From positions 868,001-932,000 of the forward strand of contig NZ_CP070961.1 of the NCBI RefSeq assembly GCF_017086465.1: 64,000 nucleotides of DNA, written 5' to 3'. This stretch comes from Nocardioides sp. zg-1228. Lineage in GTDB: Bacteria > Actinomycetota > Actinomycetes > Propionibacteriales > Nocardioidaceae. The number at the start of each line of letters is the position of its first letter. The stretch's first letter is position 1. The translations under genes were made by a program, and so were the position numbers. Below the pieces are notes generated by a model. It was not told the DNA's origin. It searched no databases and saw nothing but the letters and a program-made list of their open reading frames with translations. Of the stretch, positions 22,275 to 33,964 are shown piece after piece.

Positions 22275-22341
22275 CCCGCGCCTCCCGCACGACGGTGACC
22301 GTGGAGGTTCCGGGTCACATGGCGGCTCGGATCCTCCCTCG

Positions 22342-22740
22342 TCAGCGCGACTCCTCGAGGCAGGTCTCGTGCGACACGTTGCGCGGGCAGCCGCGGAGGT
22401 CGGAGCCGACGACGACGCCGGCGAGGAGCGTCGCGAGCACGGCGACTCCGAGGGCGTACGCCGCCAGCCGGCCGCTGCGGCGCACGAGCGCGTAGCCGGC
22501 GAGCGGCAGGGCGGCGACCACCCCGGTCGCGAGCAGCAGCAGCCGGGTCAGGTCGGGGTCGGTGGAGCGGCCGAACCCTCCCCCGGAGCAGCCCGACACC
22601 CCGCAGACCGTGAATCCGGCGGCGAACGCCGGAACGGCGGCGAGCCCCACGCCGAGCACGACGAGCGCCGCGATGACGGGCGCCGAGACGTGCTGGGAGA
22701 CGGGCCGGGGGACGGGTGGGGAGACGGGCTGGCGGTCCAC
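22342..22740 (-). CDS. Small membrane protein, unknown function
   Basis: 132 aa starting at GTG 22740. A Pro/Val-rich N terminus with a degenerate PVSxxV repeat is followed by three hydrophobic helices (about 20-42, 65-84 and 91-110). The first is followed by a Cys/Gly-rich loop (CGVSGCSGGG), and two more Cys lie near the C terminus, outside the helices. No family recognised; probably a real gene from codon use and membrane pattern. Confidence 0.5.
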   Translation of the reverse strand: MDRQPVSPPVPRPVSQHVSAPVIAALVVLGVGLAAVPAFAAGFTVCGVSGCSGGGFGRSTDPDLTRLLLLATGVVAALPLAGYALVRRSGRLAAYALGVAVLATLLAGVVVGSDLRGCPRNVSHETCLEESR

Positions 22741-22890
22741 CCCGCCACCTTGTCAGAGGTCCAGGGGCCGCGGCATGGGCCGCGCGCTGCACCGCCAGGA
22801 CCTTCCACGGGGTGGTCGCGCGAGGCGTGGCGGGAGGTCTAGGTTGCTGAGGGCCCCACTGGATCACCGCCGACTCTCGGGAGGCACCAC
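22741..22890. other. 150-bp divergent promoter region
   Basis: Lies between the small membrane protein (-) and the symporter (+). TAGGTT at 22840-22845 is a reasonable -10 box giving the symporter a leader of about 40 nt with GGGAGG at 22879-22884. Confidence 0.4.
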
Positions 22891-24603
22891 GTGTCCGACA
22901 CCCTGATCGACGCCAACTGGCTCGACTACCTGCTGGTCGCGATCTACTTCGGCTTCGTCCTCGGCATCGGTGTGATGGCACGGCGCTCGGTGTCGGACTC
23001 GATCGACTTCTTCCTGTCGGGACGCTCGCTGCCGGCGTGGGTGACGGGCCTGGCGTTCATCTCGGCCAACCTCGGCGCCGTCGAGATCATGGGCATGTCG
23101 GCCAACGGCGCGGAGCTCGGCCTGCCGACGTTCCACTACTTCTGGGTCGGCGCCGTCCCGGCGATGCTCTTCCTCGGCGTCGTGATGATGCCGTTCTACT
23201 ACGGCTCCAAGGTCCGCTCGGTGCCGGAGTTCATGTTCCGCCGGTTCGGGACCGGCGCCCACCTGGTCAACGCGATCAGCTTCGCGGTGGCCCAGCTGCT
23301 GATCGCGGGCGTCAACCTCGCGCTCCTGGCCGGCATCGTGCGCGCCCTGCTCGGCTGGCCGATCTGGGTCTCGCTGATCGTGGCCGGCGCGGTCGTGCTG
23401 TCCTACATCACCCTGGGCGGGCTGAGCGCGGCGATCTACAACGAGGTGCTCCAGTTCTTCGTGATCGTCGCCTCGCTGACCCCGCTCACGCTCATCGGCC
23501 TGCACCGGGTCGGCGGCTGGGACGGCCTCACCGAGAAGATCACCGCCGCCGCGGCGGGGGCGTCGTCGGCGTCCGAGGCGCCACCTGCGTCGGAGCAGCT
23601 CAACGCCTGGCCGGGCCAGGCGCTCTCCGGCTTCGACTCCCCGCTCCTGTCGGTCATCGGCATCGTGTTCGGGCTGGGCTTCGTGCTGTCCTTCGGCTAC
23701 TGGACGACCAACTTCGTCGAGGTGCAGCGCGCGATGGCCTCCGACTCCATCTCGGCGGCCCGCAAGACCCCGATCATCGGCGCCTTCCCCAAGATGTTCG
23801 TGCCGTTCATCGTCATCGTGCCGGGCATGGTCTCGGCCGTCCTGGTCGCGGAGATGATCGAGCTCAAGGACGGCGGCAGTCCCGCGGGCGGGGCGTCGGG
23901 CGAGGGGGTGGCCTACAACGACGCGCTCCTGCTCCTGATGCGCGACGTCCTCCCCAACGGCCTGCTGGGCCTGGCGATCGCCGGCCTGCTCGCGGCGTTC
24001 ATGGCCGGCATGGCGGCCAACATCTCGGCGTTCAACACCGTCTTCTCCTACGACCTGTGGCAGCGCTACATCCGCAAGGACCACAGCGACGACTACTACC
24101 TGCGGATCGGCCGGCTGGCCACCGTCGGCGCGACGGTCATCGCGATCTTCACCGCCCAGATCGCGCTCGGCTACGACAACGTCATGAACTACCTCCAGAC
24201 GCTGTTCGGGTTCTTCAACGCCCCGCTCTTCGCGACGTTCATCCTCGGCATGTTCTGGAAGCGGATGACCCCGACCGCCGGCTGGGTGGGCCTGGTGGCC
24301 GGAACGCTGTCGGCCATCGCGGTCGACCGCACCGCGGCGGCCGGGGTCTTCGAGCTGTCGGGCCAGGGCGTGGCGTTCCTCGCCGCGTCGGTCGCCTTCG
24401 TCGTCGACATCGTGCTCAGCATCGTGGTGTCGCTGGTGACCAGGCCCAAGCCGGCCGAGGAGCTCCGGGGGCTGGTCTACTCCGAGACGCCTCGCGAGGA
24501 CCGCACCGACCCGCTCGAGGCGTCGTACCCGTGGTACCGCCGCACCGCACCGCTCGCCGGCATCGCGCTCGCGATGGTCATCGTCCTCAACTTCGTCTTC
24601 TGA
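22891..24603 (+). CDS. Sodium:solute symporter family transporter
   Basis: 570-aa polytopic protein of the SSS family with about 13 membrane helices. The N terminus (YLLVAIYFGFVLGIGVMARR, then DFFLSGRSLPAW) and the SSS core LGGLSAAIYNEVLQFF match the family. The C-terminal half keeps GYDNVMNYLQTLFGFFNAPL. The start is GTG at 22891 behind GGGAGG. The substrate is unknown. The purine degradation cluster starts 350 bp downstream on the same strand, so uptake of a purine or ureide is a reasonable guess, but related proteins carry sugars, amino acids or carboxylates. Confidence 0.85.
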   Translation: MSDTLIDANWLDYLLVAIYFGFVLGIGVMARRSVSDSIDFFLSGRSLPAWVTGLAFISANLGAVEIMGMSANGAELGLPTFHYFWVGAVPAMLFLGVVMMPFYYGSKVRSVPEFMFRRFGTGAHLVNAISFAVAQLLIAGVNLALLAGIVRALLGWPIWVSLIVAGAVVLSYITLGGLSAAIYNEVLQFFVIVASLTPLTLIGLHRVGGWDGLTEKITAAAAGASSASEAPPASEQLNAWPGQALSGFDSPLLSVIGIVFGLGFVLSFGYWTTNFVEVQRAMASDSISAARKTPIIGAFPKMFVPFIVIVPGMVSAVLVAEMIELKDGGSPAGGASGEGVAYNDALLLLMRDVLPNGLLGLAIAGLLAAFMAGMAANISAFNTVFSYDLWQRYIRKDHSDDYYLRIGRLATVGATVIAIFTAQIALGYDNVMNYLQTLFGFFNAPLFATFILGMFWKRMTPTAGWVGLVAGTLSAIAVDRTAAAGVFELSGQGVAFLAASVAFVVDIVLSIVVSLVTRPKPAEELRGLVYSETPREDRTDPLEASYPWYRRTAPLAGIALAMVIVLNFVF

Positions 24604-24614
24604 GAGGGAGCGCC

Positions 24615-24932
24615 ATGTCCACCACGACGTCCGAGACCGACGGCAAGCCCAAGAAGAAGGCCGGCCTCTTCGACATCCGCAACATCATCGGCGCCCTGCT
24701 GGCGCTGTACGGCGTGATCCTCGCGCTCGCCGGACTGCTCGGCGAGCACGAGCCGGAGAAGACCGGCGGGATCAACGCCAACCTCTGGACGGGCCTCGCC
24801 CTGCTGGCGGTGGGACTGGGCTTCCTGGCGTGGGCGCGTCTGCGGCCCATCGTCGTGCCGGCCGACGTCGACCGGCCGGACGACGATCCGACCCGCCCGG
24901 CGCCACAGCGGAAGCGCCCCCCAGCGCACTGA
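24615..24932 (+). CDS. Small two-helix membrane protein, probable symporter partner
   Basis: 105 aa with a Lys-rich N terminus (KPKKKAGLFDIRNI), two membrane helices at about 24-43 and 58-76, and a Pro/Asp-rich cytoplasmic tail. It begins 11 nt after the symporter stop behind GAGAGGGAG, so it is almost certainly cotranscribed. Small membrane proteins often accompany SSS transporters; the function of this one is unknown. Confidence 0.7.
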   Translation: MSTTTSETDGKPKKKAGLFDIRNIIGALLALYGVILALAGLLGEHEPEKTGGINANLWTGLALLAVGLGFLAWARLRPIVVPADVDRPDDDPTRPAPQRKRPPAH

Positions 24933-24940
24933 CGCGGGTC

Positions 24941-24953
24941 TAGGGTCGGCGCA
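24941..24953 (+). promoter_or_regulatory. -10 box for leaderless aldolase gene, start of purine unit 1
   Basis: TAGGGT at 24941-24946, 6 nt, then ATG at 24953. Confidence 0.6.
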
Positions 24954-26218
24954 TGGAGAGCCTGGCGCCCGGACTCGACCGCCTCGTGGGAGGGCTCACG
25001 AGCGAGCTCGACGCGCGGCTCGCGGACGCCGACGCCGCGCTGGCGAGGCACTACCCGGGCGAGCGCGCGGGACGCCAGCCGGTGCACACCGTCTACGTGC
25101 CGGCCGACCGCTTCCACGCCGGTCTGGTCGCCGAGCACGGCGCCGCGTCGCTGCGCGCGGTCGACGCCCACGAGGACCGGTTGCTGGCCCTCGTCGACGG
25201 CGACGCCGACCTGGTGGCGCGGGTGCGCGACAAGCTCGCCCGCGAGCCCGTCGAGGACCTCCGGATCGACCTCGAGGACGGCTACGGCACCCGCCCCGAC
25301 GCCGAGGAGGACGCCGACGTCCGCCGCGCGGCCGACGAGCTGCGCGCGGCGCTCGACACGGGCTCCGCCGCGCCGTTCTCCGGCATCAGGTTCAAGGGCT
25401 TCGAGGCCCCCACCCGCAGCCGCGGGGTGCGCACGCTCGCGCTGTTCGTGTCCCGCCTCGTCGAGGACGGCCCGCTGCCCGACACGTTCGTCGTCACGCT
25501 CCCCAAGGTGACCGCGGTCGAGCAGGTGGAGGCGCTCGTGCACGCTGCCGGCCGGCTCGAGTCGGGCCTCGGCCTGGCCGACGGGGCGCTGCGCTTCGAG
25601 ATCCAGGTGGAGACGCCGCAGTCGATCCTGGGGCCCGACGGTGGCGCGCTGGTGGCGCGGATGGTGCACGCCTCGGCGGGGCGCTGCACCGGGCTGCACT
25701 ACGGCACCTACGACTACTCCGCGGCGTGCGGCATCGCGGCGGCCCACCAGAGCCTGGAGCACCCGGTGGCCGACCACGCCAAGGCGGTGATGCAGGCCGC
25801 GGCGGCCGGCACCGGCGTACGCCTCTCCGACGGCTCCACCAACGTGCTGCCGGTCGGTGGGCCGGACGAGGTCGCCGCCGCCTGGGCCACCCACCTGCGG
25901 CTCGTGCGCCGCTCGCTGGCGCGCGGCTACTACCAGGGGTGGGACCTCCACCCGGCCCAGCTGCCGACGCGGTTCGCGGCGACGTTCGGGTTCTACCGCG
26001 ACGGCCTGGCCGCCGCGGCGAGCAGGCTGCGCAGCTACGTCGAGCGCCGCGACTCCGGGGTCCTGGACGAGCCGGCCACCGCCCGCGCCCTCGCCGACTT
26101 CCTGCTGCGCGGAGTCGACTGCGGCGCGCTGTCGGCCGAGGAGGTGGGCGCGGGCACCGGCCTGGCCGCCGACCGGCTCGCGGGGCTGGCGCACCGTGCC
26201 GTGGAGGGCCGCGCGTGA
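24953..26218 (+). CDS. HpcH/HpaI-fold aldolase-like protein (DUF6986 type) of the purine cluster
   Basis: 421 aa. The fold resembles the CitE/HpcH aldolase superfamily: metal-ligand Glu appears in FEIQVETPQSI and an Asp in YGTYDYSAACGI, with DLRIDLEDGYG near residue 102 as the phosphate/CoA-side loop. Proteins of this kind often precede uricase genes in actinobacteria; I know of no proven reaction. CitE relatives can condense or cleave glyoxylate-containing compounds, and glyoxylate is the end product of this pathway, so a glyoxylate-linked role is possible (inference). The stop overlaps an in-frame GTG of the uricase frame. Confidence 0.75.
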   Translation: MESLAPGLDRLVGGLTSELDARLADADAALARHYPGERAGRQPVHTVYVPADRFHAGLVAEHGAASLRAVDAHEDRLLALVDGDADLVARVRDKLAREPVEDLRIDLEDGYGTRPDAEEDADVRRAADELRAALDTGSAAPFSGIRFKGFEAPTRSRGVRTLALFVSRLVEDGPLPDTFVVTLPKVTAVEQVEALVHAAGRLESGLGLADGALRFEIQVETPQSILGPDGGALVARMVHASAGRCTGLHYGTYDYSAACGIAAAHQSLEHPVADHAKAVMQAAAAGTGVRLSDGSTNVLPVGGPDEVAAAWATHLRLVRRSLARGYYQGWDLHPAQLPTRFAATFGFYRDGLAAAASRLRSYVERRDSGVLDEPATARALADFLLRGVDCGALSAEEVGAGTGLAADRLAGLAHRAVEGRA

Positions 26219-26253
26219 CGGCGACGACGAGATCACAGGGAGCAGGAGCCGGA

Positions 26254-27108
26254 ATGGGAATCGTGCTGGGACCGAACCGCTACGGCAAGGCCGAGTCGCG
26301 GGTGGTGCGGATCGTGCGCGACACGCCGCGCCACGAGATCCGCGACCTCACCGTGTCGACGTCGCTCCACGGTGACTTCGCGGCCGCGCACACCGACGGC
26401 GACCAGTCGCAGGTGCTGCCGACCGACACGCAGAAGAACACCGCGTTCGCCCTCGCCAAGCGCCACGGCGTGTCGTCGCCCGAGGACTACGCGATCGCGC
26501 TCGGCGCCCGACTGCTCGAGGCCACCCCGGCCGCGGAGGGGGCGGTCGTGCAGGTCGAGGAGCACGCCTGGGACCGGATCCCCGTCGACGGTCACGGCCA
26601 CGACCACGCGTTCGTGCGGCGCGGCGGCGAGGTGCGCACCGTCGTGGTCGAGCAGTCGCCGGCCGGCCCGACGGTGACGTCCGGGCTGAAGGACCTGGTG
26701 GTGCTCAAGTCGACCGGCTCGGAGTTCAAGGGCTTCCTCCGCGACGACTACACGACGCTGCCCGACGCCGACGACCGGATCCTCGCCACGGCCCTGCGTG
26801 CCCAGTGGCGCTACCGCGACGGCGCGCAGGTCGACTGGAACGCGGCCCACGACGCGGTGCGTGCGCTGCTGCTGTCGACCTTCGCGACGACCTACAGCCG
26901 CGCGCTGCAGGAGACCCTCTACGCCATGGGACGCGCCGTGCTCGAGGCCCACGAGGAGATCGCCGCGATCGCGTTCGCGGCGCCCAACAAGCACCACTTC
27001 CTCGTCGACCTCGAGCCCTTCGGGCTCGACAACCCGGGCGAGGTCTTCCACGCGGCCGACCGCCCCTACGGGCTCATCGAGGCCACGGTCGTGCGGGAGG
27101 GGGCGTGA
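26254..27108 (+). CDS. uao: Urate oxidase (uricase)
   Basis: 284-aa cofactor-free uricase oxidising urate to 5-hydroxyisourate with oxygen. The N-terminal block LGPNRYGKAESRVVRI, the active-site LPTDTQKNT and the family signature LVVLKSTGSEFKGFLRDDYT are all intact, and the protein ends in the usual two-repeat T-fold. ATG 26254 is chosen because it begins right at the conserved N terminus behind AGGAG; GTG at 26215, which overlaps the previous stop and also has a good ribosome site, would add 13 residues. The 3' end overlaps the next start (GTGA). Confidence 0.95.
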   Translation: MGIVLGPNRYGKAESRVVRIVRDTPRHEIRDLTVSTSLHGDFAAAHTDGDQSQVLPTDTQKNTAFALAKRHGVSSPEDYAIALGARLLEATPAAEGAVVQVEEHAWDRIPVDGHGHDHAFVRRGGEVRTVVVEQSPAGPTVTSGLKDLVVLKSTGSEFKGFLRDDYTTLPDADDRILATALRAQWRYRDGAQVDWNAAHDAVRALLLSTFATTYSRALQETLYAMGRAVLEAHEEIAAIAFAAPNKHHFLVDLEPFGLDNPGEVFHAADRPYGLIEATVVREGA

Positions 27109-27614
27109 GGGACCTCGACGCGTTCAACGCCGCGGGGCGGGAGGACGCCCGGGCGGTGCTGCTCACCTGCCTCGACGCCCCGGGCTGGGTCGACCGCGTG
27201 CTGGCCGGGCGGCCCTACGCCGACCTCGGCGAGGTGGAGGCGGCGCTGCTCGCCGCGTCGGCGACGATCGACGACGCCGACCTCGTCGCCGCACTCGCCC
27301 GCCACCCGCGGATCGGCGAGCGCGCCGACGCCGACCGGCACGACGCGGAGCACTCCGCCCGCGAGCAGTCGGGCGTCGACCACGCCGACGCCGACCTCGC
27401 CCGCCGCCTGGAGGAGGGCAACCGCGCCTACGAGCAGCGGTTCGGCCGGGTCTTCATCGTGCGCGCGGCCGGCCGCAGCGGGCCCGAGATCCTGGAGCAC
27501 CTGCGGCAGCGCCTCGACAACAGCGACGAGCTCGAGCGCGCCGCGACCGTCGACCAGCTGACCCAGATCGCGGTCCTGCGCCTGCGGGAGCAGCTGGCAG
27601 GGACGGTGGCGTGA
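27105..27614 (+). CDS. uraD: 2-oxo-4-hydroxy-4-carboxy-5-ureidoimidazoline (OHCU) decarboxylase
   Basis: 169-aa UraD that decarboxylates OHCU to S-allantoin. The catalytic His is in ARHPRIGERA near residue 66, and EQSGVD follows with the partner acidic residue; RVFIVRAAGRSGPEIL is the family's C-terminal block. GTG at 27105 overlaps the uricase stop, and its own stop overlaps the next ATG by one base. Confidence 0.93.
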   Translation: MRDLDAFNAAGREDARAVLLTCLDAPGWVDRVLAGRPYADLGEVEAALLAASATIDDADLVAALARHPRIGERADADRHDAEHSAREQSGVDHADADLARRLEEGNRAYEQRFGRVFIVRAAGRSGPEILEHLRQRLDNSDELERAATVDQLTQIAVLRLREQLAGTVA

Positions 27615-27934
27615 TGGCGTCGTTGAGCACCCACGTCCTCGACACCTCCGCCGGCCGCCCGGCCGCGGGCGTCCGCGTCACGCTGGAGACGGTCGACGGC
27701 ACGGTCCTCGCGTCGGCCGTGACCGACGCCGACGGACGCGTCGGGGAGCTGGCCAGCGACGTGCCCCGGGGCGAGGCCCGGATCCGCTTCGCCACCGGCG
27801 CCTGGTTCGCTGCGGCGGGCGTCGAGGCGTTCTACCCCGAGGTCGCGGTGACCTTCGCCGTCGGCGCCGACGAGCACTACCACGTCCCGCTCCTGCTCAA
27901 CCCCTACGGCTACTCCACCTACCGTGGCAGCTGA
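27614..27934 (+). CDS. uraH: 5-hydroxyisourate hydrolase (transthyretin-like)
   Basis: 106-aa transthyretin-related hydrolase that opens 5-hydroxyisourate to OHCU. It begins LSTHVLDTSAGRPA, the diagnostic N-terminal motif with the active-site His, and ends YGYSTYRGS, the signature terminus. Gene order uricase-uraD-uraH is coupled with one-base overlaps, and its end overlaps allB by 11 bp. Confidence 0.95.
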   Translation: MASLSTHVLDTSAGRPAAGVRVTLETVDGTVLASAVTDADGRVGELASDVPRGEARIRFATGAWFAAAGVEAFYPEVAVTFAVGADEHYHVPLLLNPYGYSTYRGS

Positions 27935-29258
27935 GCTGCTGGTGCGCGCCCGGCGAGCGGTGGTCGGGCGCGTCGAGCGGTCGGCCTCCGTACGCGTCCG
28001 CGACGGGGTCATCGTCGGCGTCGCGGCCCTCGACGCCGACGCCGCGGGCGCCACCGAGGTCGTGCTTGACGCGGACGAGGTGCTGCTGCCCGGTCTGGTG
28101 GACACCCACGTCCACGTCAACGAGCCGGGCCGCACCGAGTGGGAGGGCTTCGCCAGCGCCACCCGCGCGGCGGCGGCCGGGGGAGTCACCACCATCGTCG
28201 ACATGCCGCTCAACAGCGTCCCGCCGACCACGACCCTCGCGGCCCTGGAGGCCAAGCGAGCGGTCGCGACCGGGCAGGCGTGGGTGGACGTCGGCTTCTG
28301 GGGCGGTGCGGTGCCGGGCAACGTCGCCGACCTGGCCCCGATGCACGAGGCCGGGGTGTTCGGCTTCAAGTGCTTCCTGCTCGACTCGGGGGTCGAGGAG
28401 TTCGGCCACCTCTCGCCCGCCGAGCTGGCGGCCGCGATGGGCGAGTCCGCGCGCCTCGGCTCGCTGCTGGTGGTCCACGCCGAGGACGCCGACGAGGTGG
28501 GCGAGTGCGCGCACGGCACCACCTACCGCGGCTTCCTGGAGAGCCGGCCCGACGCGGCGGAGGAGCGCGCGGTCGCGCTCGTCGTCGAGACCGCGCGCCG
28601 CACCGGTGCCCGCGCGCACGTCGTGCACCTCAGCGCCTCGGGCGCCGTGCCGGCCCTGCGGGCCGCCCGCACCGCCGGGGTCGACGTGTCGGTGGAGACC
28701 TGCCCCCACTACCTGCACTTCGACGCCGCCTCGGTCGCCGACGGCGCCACCGAGCTCAAGTGCTGCCCGCCGATCCGGGGCGCGGCCAACCGCGACGCGC
28801 TCTGGCGGGCCCTGGTCGACGGCGACATCGACCTGGTGGTCACCGACCACTCGCCGTGCACCGCCGACCTCAAGGCCCGCGACACCGGCGACTTCGCCGC
28901 GGCCTGGGGCGGGATCGCCTCCCTCCAGCTCGGCCTGCCGGTCGTCTGGACGGGTGCCCGGGAGCGCGGCGTCCCCCTCGCCGACGTGGTCGGCTGGATG
29001 GCCACCGCGCCCGCCCGCCGGGTCGGGCTGGCCGCCAAGGGTGAGATCGCCGTGGGGGCCGACGCCGACCTGTGCGTCTTCGCGCCCGACGAGACGTGGG
29101 TCGTCGACCCGGCGGCGCTGCACCACAAGAACCCGGTCACGCCCTACGCCGGGCGTACGCTCACCGGCACGGTGCGGGCGACCTGGCTGCGCGGACGCCC
29201 GGTCGACCCGGCCGCCCCGCCGCGCGGACGACTGCTGAGGAGAGGGGAGCGGCGATGA
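27924..29258 (+). CDS. allB: Allantoinase
   Basis: 444-aa amidohydrolase-superfamily allantoinase that opens allantoin to allantoate. Metal ligands are seen in DTHVHVNEPGRTEWEGF (about 57-73), the carboxylated Lys in FGFKCFL (about 150), CPHYLHF and the terminal Asp in VTDHSPC. The start is GTG at 27924, inside the last codons of uraH. No allantoate amidohydrolase follows. Confidence 0.93.
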   Translation: MAAELLVRARRAVVGRVERSASVRVRDGVIVGVAALDADAAGATEVVLDADEVLLPGLVDTHVHVNEPGRTEWEGFASATRAAAAGGVTTIVDMPLNSVPPTTTLAALEAKRAVATGQAWVDVGFWGGAVPGNVADLAPMHEAGVFGFKCFLLDSGVEEFGHLSPAELAAAMGESARLGSLLVVHAEDADEVGECAHGTTYRGFLESRPDAAEERAVALVVETARRTGARAHVVHLSASGAVPALRAARTAGVDVSVETCPHYLHFDAASVADGATELKCCPPIRGAANRDALWRALVDGDIDLVVTDHSPCTADLKARDTGDFAAAWGGIASLQLGLPVVWTGARERGVPLADVVGWMATAPARRVGLAAKGEIAVGADADLCVFAPDETWVVDPAALHHKNPVTPYAGRTLTGTVRATWLRGRPVDPAAPPRGRLLRRGERR

Positions 29259-30094
29259 GCTACTGGGTGCCGAGGGGCGGGCTGCCGGCGCAGGCCGAGC
29301 TGACCACCGGGCAGTCGGGCCGGGCGGTCTTCACCGAGGCCTACGCCGTGCTGCCGCGCGGCACGATGAGCGACATCGTCACCAGCCGGCTGCCCCACTG
29401 GGACGACACCCGGCTGTGGGTGCTGGCCCGGCCGCTGTCCGGCTTCGCGGAGACGTTCTCGTGGTACGTCGTCGAGGTGGCGCCGGGCGGGGGCACCGAG
29501 CGCCCCGACGACGACCCCGACGCCGAGTCGGTGCTGCTCGTCGTCGACGGCGAGGCGCTGCTGACGATCGACGGCGCGAGCCACCCCCTGGGCGCCGGCA
29601 GCTACGCGTTCCTGCCGCCCGGTGCGCGCTGGACGCTGCGCAACGGCGGCGAGGCGACCGCGACCTTCCACTGGATCCGCAAGGCCTACGAGCGCGTCGA
29701 CGGCGTCGAGGTGCCCGAGGCGTTCGTCGTCCACGAGGACGACGTCACCGCCGAGCCGATGCCCGACACCGACGGGGCGTGGGCCACCCAGCGCTTCGTC
29801 GACCCCCTCGACGTGCGCCACGACATGCACGTCAACATCGTCGGCTTCGAGCCGGGCGGCGCGATCCCGTTCCCGGAGACCCACGTCATGGAGCACGGCC
29901 TCTACGTCCTGGAGGGCAAGGCGGTCTACCTGCTCAACCAGGACTGGGTCGAGGTGCAGGAGGGCGACTTCATGTGGTTGCGCGCGTTCTGCCCGCAGGC
30001 CTGCTACGCCGGCGGCCCGGGACGGTTCCGCTACCTGCTCTACAAGGACGTCAACCGGCACCCGCGGCTTCGTCCGTCCTCTCCCGCGACGTGA
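29255..30094 (+). CDS. allE: (S)-ureidoglycine aminohydrolase
   Basis: 279-aa bicupin protein that releases ammonia from S-ureidoglycine to give S-ureidoglycolate. The two cupin cores are at about residues 65-125 and 190-260. The second carries the Mn-binding cluster ETHVMEHGLYVLEG. ATG at 29255 overlaps the allB stop by 4 bp. Its stop codon lies inside a CRP-type dyad (30091-30104), which marks the end of the first transcription unit. Confidence 0.92.
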   Translation: MSYWVPRGGLPAQAELTTGQSGRAVFTEAYAVLPRGTMSDIVTSRLPHWDDTRLWVLARPLSGFAETFSWYVVEVAPGGGTERPDDDPDAESVLLVVDGEALLTIDGASHPLGAGSYAFLPPGARWTLRNGGEATATFHWIRKAYERVDGVEVPEAFVVHEDDVTAEPMPDTDGAWATQRFVDPLDVRHDMHVNIVGFEPGGAIPFPETHVMEHGLYVLEGKAVYLLNQDWVEVQEGDFMWLRAFCPQACYAGGPGRFRYLLYKDVNRHPRLRPSSPAT

Positions 30095-30106
30095 CCCAGG
30101 TCACGT
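30089..30106. promoter_or_regulatory. CRP/GlxR-type operator upstream of the xanthine dehydrogenase unit
   Basis: ACGTGACC-CA-GGTCACGT: a perfect 8-bp dyad containing GTGA-N6-TCAC (30091-30104), the core of CRP-family sites. It is centred about 108 bp upstream of the xdhA start, in the only sizeable gap of the purine cluster. The family of the binding protein is inferred from the motif. Confidence 0.55.
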
Positions 30107-30205
30107 AGCATGGCGGGCGGCAGGTCGTCGTTCGGCATGGACAACCGGCGGCCCGTGACTCCCGAACCATGCGACCGCACTGCGCCACGCACCACGGGGA
30201 GGAAC

Positions 30206-31587
30206 GTGCCCGAGCCGCACATCACCGTCAACGGGCGCCCGCGCCCGCTCACCGGCACGCCCGCCCACACCAACGCGCTCGACTTCCTGCGCGGCTGCGG
30301 GCTGACCGGCGCCAAGGAGGGCTGCGCGGAGGGCGAGTGCGGCGCCTGCGCCGTCCTGGTCGCCCGGCCCGACGGGCCACGCAGCCGGTGGACGCCGGTC
30401 AACGCCTGCCTGGTCCCCGCGCTCGCGCTCGACGGCCAGGAGGTGCTCACCGCCGAGGGCCTGGGCCGACCCGACGACCTGCACCCGGTCCAGTCCGAGC
30501 TGGCGGTGCGCGGCGGCTCGCAGTGCGGCTACTGCACCCCGGGGTTCGCCTGCTCGATGGCCGCGGAGTACTACCGGCCCGACCGGGAGGACGGTCCCGG
30601 CGGGTTCGACCTGCACGCCATCGCGGGCAACCTCTGCCGCTGCACCGGCTACCGCCCGATCCGCGACGCGGCCCTCGCGCTCGGCAGCCCCGAGCCGGGG
30701 GACCCCCTCGCGCAGCGGCAGGCCGCCCCGGCGCCCGGGCCGGTGCCGACCCGCGTCGCCGGGTTCACCCGTCCCGCCGACCTCGCCGACGCGCTCGCGC
30801 TGCTGGCGGAGCACCCCGACGCCACGGTGGTCGCCGGGTCCACCGACTGGGGGGTGGAGGTCAACCTGCGCGGACGCCGGGTCGCCCACCTCGTCGCGAT
30901 CGACCGGCTGCCCGAGCTGCGCGGGATCACCGCCGGCGGACCGGTCGAGATCGGCGCCGCGCTCACGCTCAACGAGGTCGCGGCCGCGCTCGGCGACACC
31001 GTCCCGCTGCTGGCCGAGCTGTGGCCGCAGTTCGCCTCGCCGCTCATCCGCAACGGCGCCACCATCGGCGGCAACCTCGCGACCGCGTCCCCGATCGGCG
31101 ACCTGGTCCCCGCCCTGCTCGCTCTCGACGCGAGCCTCGTGCTCGCGTCCGCCGCCGGCGAGCGGGAGGTGGCGCTGGCGGAGTTCTTCACCGGCTACCG
31201 CGAGAGCGTGCTGCGCCCCGGCGAGCTGATCCGGTGCGTCCGGGTGCCGACGCCGCTCGCGTCGCACACCACGTTCCGCAAGGTCGCCAAGCGCCGCGTC
31301 GACGACATCTCCAGCGTCGCGGTCGCGATCGCGCTCGAGGTCGTCGACGGCACCGTCGCGCGGGCGCGCGTCGGCCTGGGCGGGGTGGCCGCCACCCCGG
31401 TGCGGGCGCGCGCCACCGAGGCCGCCCTGGCGGGCCGGCCGTGGTCGGCCGAGACCGTCGAGGCCGCGGCCGTCGTGCTGGCCGGGGAGGGCACGCCCAT
31501 CGACGACCAGCGGGCGAGCGCCGCCTATCGCGCGGCGATGCTCGGCAACGCGCTGCGAGCCTGGTGGGCGGAGGGGTGGGGGGAGCG

Positions 31588-31591
<4 letters not shown>
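30206..31591 (+). CDS. xdhA: Xanthine dehydrogenase, fused [2Fe-2S]/FAD subunit
   Basis: 461 aa. The plant-ferredoxin [2Fe-2S] domain has CAEGECGAC near residue 33 and a later Cys in NACL. The second cluster domain has QCGYCTPGF and NLCRCTGYRP. The FAD domain from about residue 180 has the motif IRNGATIGGNLATASPIGD. It carries electrons from the molybdenum subunit to NAD. GTG 30206 is chosen behind GGGGAGGA at 30196-30203 and starts directly at the ferredoxin domain. Its stop overlaps the xdhB GTG. Confidence 0.93.
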
Positions 31592-33963
<2,372 letters not shown>

Positions 33964-33964
33964 C

